Source: Bacteroidota bacterium (GTDB lineage: Bacteria; Bacteroidota; Ignavibacteria; Ignavibacteriales; Ignavibacteriaceae). From it: a stretch of 25,950 nt of DNA. Positions 16,634-25,300 of the stretch are shown piece by piece; the first letter of the stretch is position 1, and each line of letters opens with the position of its first letter. The translations under genes were made by a program, and so were the position numbers. The stretch lies in NCBI GenBank assembly GCA_021796135.1, contig JAJYOQ010000009.1:1-25950 (forward strand). Direction: 5' to 3'. Below the pieces are notes generated by a model. It made no database searches, was not told where the DNA came from, and saw only the letters and a list, made by a program, of their open reading frames with translations.

Positions 16634-18727
16634 ATGAATAAAATTTTACTGTTTCTCTTTTTCCCGATGATGACATTATTTGCCCAAAGCTACCAGCTTG
16701 TTTGGTCCGATGAATTTAATAGCTCTTCGTTAAATAATTCAGCCTGGACTTTTGATCTAGGGAATAATAATGGATGGGGAAATAATGAATTGGAAACATA
16801 TACAAATAGTTTAAATAATTTATATGTTCAGAATGGCTACCTTTATATTAATGCTATAAAAGGAATTAACGGATCATATACTTCAGCGAGGATAAAAACG
16901 GAAGGTTTAAAATCCTTTCAGTATGGTAAAGTTGAGGCAAGGATGAAACTTCCTTACGGACAAGGAATTTGGCCGGCATTCTGGATGTTAGGAGACAATA
17001 TTTCATCTGTGGGATGGCCTACCTGTGGCGAAATTGACATAATGGAAATGATAGGAGGAGGCAGCGGGAGAGATAATACAGTCCACGGATCAGCACACTG
17101 GGGCGGAGATTACACTAATACTTATTCTTTAAGTTCCGGAATACTCGCTGACACATTTCACGTTTATGATGTAACATGGACTCCGACACAAATAGCATGG
17201 CATATAGATGGAATACAGTACGCTCTTCTTAATACAACTCCCTCGGCACTAAATGCTTTTAGAAAATCATTTTTTATAATACTTAACCTTGCAGTAGGCG
17301 GAACCTGGCCAGGTAATCCAACCAGCTCAACAGTATTCCCTCAGCAGTTAGTTGTTGATTATGTAAGAGTCTACCAAAATACATCGAGTTTACCGAAAAT
17401 AAATCTAAGTCAGCCTTTAAATAATTCTAAATATGCCGCAAACTCGGACATTTTATTAAATGCTGATGTACAATACGTAGGAAAAATTTCTAAAGTAGAG
17501 TTTTTCCAAGGTTCTTTGAAAATAGGAGAATCAGATGTAAGCCCTTATCAAATGACTTGGCGAAATATTAGTTCGGGAAATTACACGGTCTCAGCCGTAG
17601 CAACGACTGATTCCGGATTTCAATCATCATCAAATATTGATACAATAACTGTTGGAAGCAGTGTTGAGTCCCCCTATTCGGGCAGCCCGGCAAAAATTCC
17701 CGGTACCATTTATGCGATAAACTATGATTTGGGAGGACCAAATGTTGGCTATTACAATACAACCCTTACTAACAGCGGAGGGCAATATAGAAATGACGGC
17801 GTAGGGATAGAATCCTGCTCTGACAGCGGCGGTGGATATGATGTCGGCTGGATTAATCAAAATGAATGGCTGAAATATTCTGTAAATGTAAAAGACAGCG
17901 CATTATATAATTTTAATTTCAGAGTCGCATCCGGAAGTAGTCAGCCGGGCTCTTTTCATGTTGAAATAGATGGTATAAATGTCACTGGATCTATTTCAGT
18001 ACCTTCAACAGGTGGTTGGCAAGTATGGACAACTGTAAGTAAAAATAATATAAAACTCACAAAGGGATTTCATATTATGAAAGTTGTTTTTGATGGCAGT
18101 GGTTTTAATTTTTACAAAATAGATATCATTGAACCGGGATTAACAGGAGCGCTTCAGATAATTTCCCCTTCTGGAGGTGAAGTTTGGAATGCTGATTCCG
18201 TGCAAGAAATCAGATGGGATAGTTATTCAATTTCGGATTTGATAATAGGGCTTTCAACAAACGGAGGAACAAGCTGGAGCACTTTAGCTGCAGATGCTCC
18301 TGCCATTTATGGATTTTATCGTTTTCAATTGCCTAATATATCATCTCAAAATTGTTTTATCAAAATTTATAATAAATATGATTTTTCAGTCAACATTCAG
18401 AATACTATCCCTTTCAGTATAGTAAATCAGACAGATATTAAAAATAGTTCCTATGTAGCTAAGGAATTCCAGTTAGAACAAAATTATCCAAATCCATTCA
18501 ACCCTTCTACGAGTATTAATTTTTCCTTTCCTGAAAGCACTTTCGCTTCTTTAACAGTTTATGATGTACTTGGTAAAAATGTTGCAAATTTATTTGATGG
18601 TTTTGCAGAAGCAAACAGGACTTATGATATAAAGTTTAACGGGGATAATTTAAAAAGCGGAATTTATTTTTATCAGCTTAAAACTGCGCGTATGATAGAG
18701 ACAAAGAAAATGATTCTTCTAAAGTAA
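16634..18727 (+). CDS. Secreted GH16 beta-glucanase with Ig-like, CBM6 and T9SS sorting domains
   Basis: A 697-residue modular exported enzyme. Residues 1-18 are a signal peptide ending LFAQS. Residues about 20-248 are a glycoside hydrolase family 16 domain of the laminarinase type, with the catalytic motif GEIDIMEM (E133 nucleophile, D135, E138 acid/base) and the preceding GIWPAFWMLG. Residues about 254-342 form a bacterial Ig-like domain, about 347-498 a CBM6-like carbohydrate-binding domain, and about 507-597 a beta-sandwich beginning ISPSGGEVWNADSVQEIRWD, like domains found in Kre9-type surface proteins. The final 85 residues are a type A T9SS sorting domain: NYPNPFNPSTSINF, then VYDVLGK and a GIYFYQL strand. 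It should cross the inner membrane by Sec and the outer membrane through SprA, then act on beta-1,3- or mixed-linkage glucans outside the cell. Exact substrate is not determined. Confidence 0.93.
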   Translation: MNKILLFLFFPMMTLFAQSYQLVWSDEFNSSSLNNSAWTFDLGNNNGWGNNELETYTNSLNNLYVQNGYLYINAIKGINGSYTSARIKTEGLKSFQYGKVEARMKLPYGQGIWPAFWMLGDNISSVGWPTCGEIDIMEMIGGGSGRDNTVHGSAHWGGDYTNTYSLSSGILADTFHVYDVTWTPTQIAWHIDGIQYALLNTTPSALNAFRKSFFIILNLAVGGTWPGNPTSSTVFPQQLVVDYVRVYQNTSSLPKINLSQPLNNSKYAANSDILLNADVQYVGKISKVEFFQGSLKIGESDVSPYQMTWRNISSGNYTVSAVATTDSGFQSSSNIDTITVGSSVESPYSGSPAKIPGTIYAINYDLGGPNVGYYNTTLTNSGGQYRNDGVGIESCSDSGGGYDVGWINQNEWLKYSVNVKDSALYNFNFRVASGSSQPGSFHVEIDGINVTGSISVPSTGGWQVWTTVSKNNIKLTKGFHIMKVVFDGSGFNFYKIDIIEPGLTGALQIISPSGGEVWNADSVQEIRWDSYSISDLIIGLSTNGGTSWSTLAADAPAIYGFYRFQLPNISSQNCFIKIYNKYDFSVNIQNTIPFSIVNQTDIKNSSYVAKEFQLEQNYPNPFNPSTSINFSFPESTFASLTVYDVLGKNVANLFDGFAEANRTYDIKFNGDNLKSGIYFYQLKTARMIETKKMILLK

Positions 18728-19007
18728 TCTCACCCGGACTCATCATCAAATTTAAATCTTATTTCGAAAACAATGTATTTTTGCATTTCAGCTTAGTTTA
18801 ATATCAAAATTGAAATTTTGGGGTTAATATTTCGAATAAATTATTCTTAGAATTATTTTATCAAGTATCCTAAATATTTAATAATTTTCATTTCTAATTA
18901 TATATTTTTTGCAGATAATTTAATTTAAATTTTTAGTATTTTTAATTTCAACTAAAAGGGTTGAGGAGCATTTTAATCAATATTAATCCATTTTTAATTT
19001 TAATTTC
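18728..19007. other. 280-base gap between GH16 gene and TonB receptor
   Basis: AT-rich, with no credible coding frame and no hairpin terminator for the GH16 gene. A GAGGAG at 18962-18967 looks like a Shine-Dalgarno but lies about 40 bases before the receptor ATG with no start codon at proper spacing. A promoter for the receptor is expected here but I cannot point to one. Confidence 0.4.
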
Positions 19008-21284
19008 ATGAAAATACTTAAAATAGTATCTATTAGTCTTTTAATCATATTTTCAGCATTACCTCAAAATAAAGGTAAAATAGGCGGGAAAGTTATTGAT
19101 AAAACGACTTTAAAACCTATTCCGGGTGTCAATATTATTATCATCGGGAAACCTTTCGGAGCAGCAACAGACACAAATGGTGTATTTGAAATAAGCGGTC
19201 TTGAAAACGGCTCTTATCAAGTGCGCGCATCTGCTGTTGGCTATAAAAGCGAAACAATAACTGACGTAGAAGTAAATTATGTAAAAACTACTAATTTATT
19301 ATTCCAAATTTCCGAGCAGCCAATTTCTTTGCTGGGTGTAACCGTCAATTCAGATTATTTTCAAAAAAATGTTGATGAGTTTAATAGTCTAACTAATCTT
19401 AATTATGAAGAAATTAGAAGGTCGCCCGGCGGATTTGAAGATGTTGTGAGAGCATTGTCAATTTTGCCTGGCGTGGCTCAATCCAGCGCCGGTAGAAATG
19501 ATTTGGTTGTTCGCGGTGGCGCCCCTTCTGAAAACTTGTATCTTGTTGATGGCTTTGTCATCCCTAACATAAATCATTTCGGAACACAGGGAGCAACTGG
19601 AGGACCAATTAGTTTTATCAACCTGGACTTTGTACGTGAAACTAGTTTTTCCTCAGGCGGCTTTCCGGTTAATTATGGCAATAAGCTTTCTTCTGTTCTT
19701 TCAATTGATTTGCGAAACGGCAGAACTGATAGAATAGGCGGTAAAGCTACTATTTCAGCTTCAGAATTCGGGCTCGATCTCGAAGGTCCGGTTACAGACA
19801 AAAGCAGTTTCATCTTCTCATTACGCAGAAGCTATTTAGATTTTATCTTTAATGCTGCCGGATTTAATTTTGTTCCCGAATACTATGATGCACTTTCTAA
19901 AGTAACTTTTAATATGGATTCTAAAAATCAAATATCTGTTATTTTTCTTGGTGCTTTGGATTATATAAATTTCAACAACTCCACTTCCGATAATCTTTAT
20001 CAAAATTCTAAAATATTAGGCAGCAATCAGCATAATTATTTTGTTGGCGTTTCATTTCAGCATCTTTTCGATAATGGATTTTACAATTTAAGACTAAGCA
20101 GAAATTATACTAACTATAATTCTTTTCAGAACGATACTCTTCTCAACCCAATTTTTATTAATAATTCCGGTGAGGGATACAATGAATTAAAAGCTGATGC
20201 CGTTCTTAAGGTTTCAAAATCATCCGAAATTGATTTGGGAGGAACTGCAGACTTAAATGATTTTTCAGCCAATATTAAATTGCCATATTTCATATCTTCT
20301 TTTGGAGATACTTTATTGCCGGCTTCAATTAATACAAGTAAAACTTATTCTTCATTCGGATTATATACTGAGTTTTCTTCAAAATCATTGGATAGGCTTA
20401 ACCTTAGTCTTGGGATAAGAGGCGATTATTACGGAGAAATAAATGATAAGCTTTATGTTAGCCCCCGTTTTTCTGCTAAGTATAATCTTAATGATATTTC
20501 AAATGTAAATTTCAGCTTAGGAATGTTTAGGCAAAGACCTTCTTATATTTGGCTCGTTGCAAATCCAATAAATAAAAATCTAACGGCAATTCTTGTCGAT
20601 CAGTATATCCTTGGATATCAGTGTATACTCCGCGAAGATACTCGGTTAAAAATTGAAGCTTTTTATAAAAATTATAACTATTACCCTGCAAGTATAACCA
20701 AGACTTATTTAGTGCTCGCTAATACTGGTGCGGGATTCGGAGGCAGTCAGGATAATTTTGCTTCTTTTGGATTGGACCCTTTAATAAGTAAAGGTTTTGG
20801 AAATGCTAGAGGAGTAGAACTATCAGTTCAGAAAAAAGATTCAAAGATTCCTTATTATGGAATTATTAGTTTGACATACAGTAGAACAGTTTTTACACCT
20901 TTAAACGGAATTCAAAGTTTAGGTAGCTATGATCAGACATGGATACTTAATTTAAGCGGCGGTTATATTTTCAATAATGAATGGGAAGCTTCTTTTAAGT
21001 TTAGATTTGCCACTGGCAATCCTTACACACCTTATAATAGCAGCGGGTTACAAAATGCTGCTAATTATAATACTGAAAGACTCCCCTCTCTTAATTCTTT
21101 GGATATTAGAGTAGACAAACGCTGGAATCTTAATAATTGGGCGTTAATTACTTATTTGGATATTCAAAATATTTACAACCATAGAAATGTTGCTAGTATT
21201 AGCTGGGATTATAGAACCAACTCCCTCGACGAATCAAAATCTATCGGCATTTTACCTTCAATAGGCATAAGCGTAGAGTTCTAA
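19008..21284 (+). CDS. TonB-dependent receptor with carboxypeptidase-regulatory-like N-terminal domain
   Basis: A 758-residue outer-membrane protein. Residues 1-20 are a signal peptide (MKILKIVSISLLIIFSALPQ). Residues about 24-100 are a CarboxypepD_reg-like beta-sandwich (GGKVIDKTTLKPIPGVNI ... TNGVFEISGLENGSYQVRAS). Residues about 125-235 are the plug domain, with LPGVAQSSAGRNDLVVRGG and LYLVDGF. The rest is a TonB-type beta-barrel ending in phenylalanine, as is usual for outer-membrane barrels. Such receptors import large substrates using proton-motive force through TonB-ExbBD. There is no SusD-like lipoprotein next to it, so it is not a typical SusC/D glycan pair; its proximity to the GH16 enzyme hints at oligosaccharide uptake, but the substrate is unknown. 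The gene is intact and the start at 19008 is supported by the signal peptide. Confidence 0.9.
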   Translation: MKILKIVSISLLIIFSALPQNKGKIGGKVIDKTTLKPIPGVNIIIIGKPFGAATDTNGVFEISGLENGSYQVRASAVGYKSETITDVEVNYVKTTNLLFQISEQPISLLGVTVNSDYFQKNVDEFNSLTNLNYEEIRRSPGGFEDVVRALSILPGVAQSSAGRNDLVVRGGAPSENLYLVDGFVIPNINHFGTQGATGGPISFINLDFVRETSFSSGGFPVNYGNKLSSVLSIDLRNGRTDRIGGKATISASEFGLDLEGPVTDKSSFIFSLRRSYLDFIFNAAGFNFVPEYYDALSKVTFNMDSKNQISVIFLGALDYINFNNSTSDNLYQNSKILGSNQHNYFVGVSFQHLFDNGFYNLRLSRNYTNYNSFQNDTLLNPIFINNSGEGYNELKADAVLKVSKSSEIDLGGTADLNDFSANIKLPYFISSFGDTLLPASINTSKTYSSFGLYTEFSSKSLDRLNLSLGIRGDYYGEINDKLYVSPRFSAKYNLNDISNVNFSLGMFRQRPSYIWLVANPINKNLTAILVDQYILGYQCILREDTRLKIEAFYKNYNYYPASITKTYLVLANTGAGFGGSQDNFASFGLDPLISKGFGNARGVELSVQKKDSKIPYYGIISLTYSRTVFTPLNGIQSLGSYDQTWILNLSGGYIFNNEWEASFKFRFATGNPYTPYNSSGLQNAANYNTERLPSLNSLDIRVDKRWNLNNWALITYLDIQNIYNHRNVASISWDYRTNSLDESKSIGILPSIGISVEF

Positions 21285-21464
21285 TTACCATATAATTAAT
21301 ATTAGCGTCTGCAATTATTATTTTAAAGAAAAAAATGATGGTTTTAATTGTTGAAATTTTAGGATTAGATAATTTAAAAGAAACTTGAAACTGCAAGAAT
21401 TGATGATGGTTTGTTTATTCTGTATTTATTAAATTTAACTAAATTAAATAAGGTTTATATTATT

Positions 21465-22322
21465 ATGCTTAATTATTTAGAAGTTCTAATACTGGCAATT
21501 GTACAAGGAGCATGTGAATTATTACCGGTTTCAAGCTCTGCCCACGTAATTATCGTTGAGAAAATTATGGGTTTACAACCCTCTTCTCCAGAAATGACTA
21601 TGCTGCTTGTTATGTTACATACTGGGACTATGTTCGCTGTTTTAGTTTATTTCTGGAAAGGATGGAAAAGAGACTACTTTGCTTCAAAAGAAAAGTTACG
21701 TGACTTTACAAAACAGATCGTAATTGCAACCATATTTACCGGTATTATTGGATTTGGGTTAAAAGAGCTTATTGAAAAAATTATTATGAAGAGCACTCCA
21801 AACATGCAAATTGAGGATTTATTTTCTAATATTCCTTTGATTGCCGTATCGTTAGCTGTAGTAGGTTTAATGATTATATACGCCGGCTTGCGTGAATCTA
21901 AAGTGACTAGAAATGAAAACATCACTGCAAAGAATTCTATCTGGATCGGTATCGTTCAAGGTATCTGCTTACCTTTTAGAGGTTTTTCCCGTTCAGGGTC
22001 TACAATCTCTACCGGGTTGTTTTTTGGGTTGCCTAAACAAAAACTTGAGGAATTTAGTTTTGCTCTAGCAATTATTTTAACCCCTGTTGTTATTGCAAAA
22101 GAAGCCTTTCGCTTGGTCACTAATCGCTCAGTGTATGGACAAGTTTCAATTTGGCATCTTTTTGCCCCAAGTATTATTGGTATGATACTTAGCTTTCTGT
22201 CAGGGCTTATAGCACTAAAATTACTGTCACGATTACTTGAAGGCGGGCATTGGCAATGGTTTGGTTATTATTGTCTTTTTGCCTCATTCATAATATTGGC
22301 TTTTCATTTCAAATTGGTTTAA
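21465..22322 (+). CDS. uppP: Undecaprenyl-diphosphate phosphatase UppP (BacA)
   Basis: A hydrophobic protein of 285 residues from the ATG at 21465, near the usual 265-290. The two UppP signatures are present: VQGACELLPVSSSAH near the N-terminus (the usual form is E/QGxTEFLPVSSSxH, with catalytic Glu and Ser) and FRGFSRSGST in the second half (usually PGxSRSGAT, with catalytic Arg). Several membrane segments follow the expected pattern. UppP dephosphorylates undecaprenyl diphosphate so the lipid carrier can be reused for peptidoglycan and surface glycans, and it confers bacitracin resistance when abundant. The frame is open to an ATG at 21411, but the extra 18 residues are not family-like, and AAGG at 21450-21453 supports the internal start. 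It is convergent with the histidine kinase. Confidence 0.92.
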   Translation: MLNYLEVLILAIVQGACELLPVSSSAHVIIVEKIMGLQPSSPEMTMLLVMLHTGTMFAVLVYFWKGWKRDYFASKEKLRDFTKQIVIATIFTGIIGFGLKELIEKIIMKSTPNMQIEDLFSNIPLIAVSLAVVGLMIIYAGLRESKVTRNENITAKNSIWIGIVQGICLPFRGFSRSGSTISTGLFFGLPKQKLEEFSFALAIILTPVVIAKEAFRLVTNRSVYGQVSIWHLFAPSIIGMILSFLSGLIALKLLSRLLEGGHWQWFGYYCLFASFIILAFHFKLV

Positions 22323-22371
22323 TAGTAGTTACCTTAACTATCCTATAATTATTTAATTATATTAATCGAAG

Positions 22372-22393
22372 GGAATTTGAGAATTAAAATTCC
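22372..22393. terminator. Possible bidirectional terminator between uppP and the kinase
   Basis: Seven-base arms GGAATTT and AAATTCC enclose an 8-base loop in the 70-base convergent gap, and the right arm just touches the kinase stop codon. No strong T tract follows on either strand, so this is a weak candidate based mainly on position. Confidence 0.3.
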
Positions 22394-25300
22394 TACATTA
22401 ACTTCTCAACAATATCGGATAAAAGATCAAGTAATTGCTTTTTAGTAAATGGTTTTGATAAATAATGTGAGCAGCCTTGATTAAAAAATTCAATTTTTTC
22501 AAAACCCATAGCATACGCTGTTACAGCCACAATTGGAGTATTTTCATAAGCTGATAGTTTTCTAATTTCTTTTGTAGCTTCGATACCTGACATTCCAGAT
22601 CTAAGATTTATATCCATTAAAATTATGTCGAAATAATTATTTTTTGCTAATTCGACAGCTTCAGAAGCTGAATTAACAGAAGTCAGCATATATTGCTGTC
22701 CTATTATTCTATTTACTAATTTTATGCTAATATCATCATCATCGACCATCAAGACTTTATACGAATTTTTTTTATCGACATTTATATCAGTTTCGGAATG
22801 CAAATTTAAAACCATTTTAGAAGATGGTTGTTCATTATTCTGAGGCAGATTCCAAGGAAGAGTGACAATAAATGAGGTTCCAACACCTTCTTCGCTTTCA
22901 ACAGAAATATTTCCTTTTAAGCATTCGACGTATTTTTTAACAATTGTAAGTCCTAGACCGGTGCCTTCAAAATTTCTGCTAATTCCTTCGCTTGCTTGTC
23001 GAAATTCCTCAAAAATATTCTCAATTTTATTTTCCGGAATTCCTATACCTGAATCTTCAACTTTAATTATAAATTCTTTATCCTTTAATTGTAGAAAAAT
23101 ATTTATGCCGCCTTTTACAGTAAATTTTATTGCATTGTTGATTAAATTGTCTAAAATTTCAGCTAATAATGTCTGATCAGTTAATGCTTTGATATTAGTT
23201 TTTGGCAGTTTATAAGTAATATATAAATCTTTTTTCTGAGCTGTAGGAGTAAAGAGGTTTACCTCATCTTTAATTATTTCATCAATTAATACTACATTTT
23301 CAACAATTTCTATTTTCTCTGCTTCAATTTTAGAAAAATTAAGAATATCATTTAATGTTTTCAGCAAGCGGTTTCCGCTTTTATTTATTACACTAGCATA
23401 TTCCTTATACTCACCTTCAAGGACGTTTTGTAATAAATCGGAAAATCCAAGCATGCCCACTAGAGGCGTTCTTAATTCATGACTCATATTTGCGAGAAAA
23501 TTAGATTTTAATTTGCTCATTTCTTCAGCTTTTTCTTTAGCTTTTATTATTTCTTCTTCAGCAATTTTTCGTTCAGTTATATTAAACATAACTATATAGG
23601 CTTGATTAAATTCTCCTTTTGAATTTTTGATAATCCTTCCGTCAATTGAGAAAATAATAACACGGCCATTTTTGTGAATTATCTCATATTCAATGTTACT
23701 TATTTTGCCATATTGTACGAATTTAGGAAAATTTTCCTGGAATCTCATTGCTGATGACTCTGATAAAAATTCAGTAACAGAGTGATAAATAACTTCAGGT
23801 TTGGAACGTCCAACTTGGTCTAATAATGCTTTATTTACCTCATTAATTTTCCCTTCGTGGTCTATAGAAATATAACCCACAGGTGAGTTTTCATAAAATA
23901 ATCTAAAGTATTCTTCGCTTTCTTTTAAAGCATCCAATATTAATTTTTTCTCGGTGATGTCTTCTTTAACTGCAATAAAATTAATTATTTTCCCTTCGTC
24001 ATTTTTTATAGGAGATATTGTAGCAGATTCCCAATAATAACTACCGTCCTTTCTTTTATTTCTAAACTCACCTTTCCATTGGCTGCCGCTTAATATTGTA
24101 TCCCACAAATACTTATATTCATCTTTATTCTTATCACCTGAATTAAATATTTTTGGATTTTTACCTTTTAATTCCTCAATACTGTAACCGGAAGAATCTA
24201 GCAATTTAGGATTAACATATTCAATATTTCCAAGTGGATTTGTTATAATTATTGATGCAGGGCTTTGTTCGACAGCTTGTGAGAGTTTTTGCAATTCCCT
24301 TTCGGCATTTTTCTTTTCAGTAATATCATTAATTATAACCAGTATAGAAGGAGCTTCATCAAAAGTTAATAATGAAGAATGACCTTCGCCGATAAAAGAA
24401 GTACCGTCTGATTTAAGATAAGAGACTTCAATCGGGTTTTCAATTTCTAATTTTTCCGCATAAGTATCTTTAACTCTCTTTTTTATAACATCCACAAAAT
24501 TTGTGTGAATAAAATTATAAATTGGTCTTCCGATAATTTCTTCACGTTTTTTATATCCGAATAACTTTAAAAATGCGGGATTACAAAAGACGACAATACC
24601 ATTTTGATGGACATATATTGCATATGGAGTTGTATTAATTAAATCTTCATATCTTTTCTTGCTTTTTTCTAATTCAAGTTCCATTTGTTTCCGAGAAGTA
24701 ATATCAAGTGCGACACCTTGAAGACCGATAACCTCACCATTATTTATAATTGGATTTTCATAAACTGATAAAATGATTTTGTGCCCTTTTGCATGTACTA
24801 TTTCTAATAAAATCTCTTGTTTTGTGAATTCACCTTTCAAGTGCAGTTTAGTTTCATTTGAAGCTCTTTTGTTTAGATGAGAATCTGTAGTAAACCAGCT
24901 GCGGTTGGCAAACCATTCCTCTACACTGTAGCCAGTAATTTCCTTGACAGTAGGAGAGATGTAAGTAAGGTTTGCATTACAATCTTGAATGTAAAAGAAG
25001 AGATAAGGTGTGCCTTCAACAATGACTCTCATTCTTTCTTCATTTATTCTAATAGACTCTTCTGTCTGCTTTCTTTTAGTAATATCCTGCAATATCCCCA
25101 TACCGCCTTTTATCTTTCCTTCAGTATTAAAAACAGGGACAGTTATTAATGATATATATATCTCTAAGTCACTAAAAGTTGACTTATATAAACCTTCATA
25201 ATAATCTTTTCTACTATTGATAGAATTTTGAATCGCAGGGAAAATTCTTTTATCCTGCAATTGGTTCATGTCAAGTCCAATCACAATATCCATTTTTGAA

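Noticed and set aside
21411..21464. ATG at 21411 as the uppP start
   Set aside because: It adds 18 polar/charged residues before the conserved first membrane segment, and the internal ATG at 21465 has an AAGG upstream and gives the usual length.
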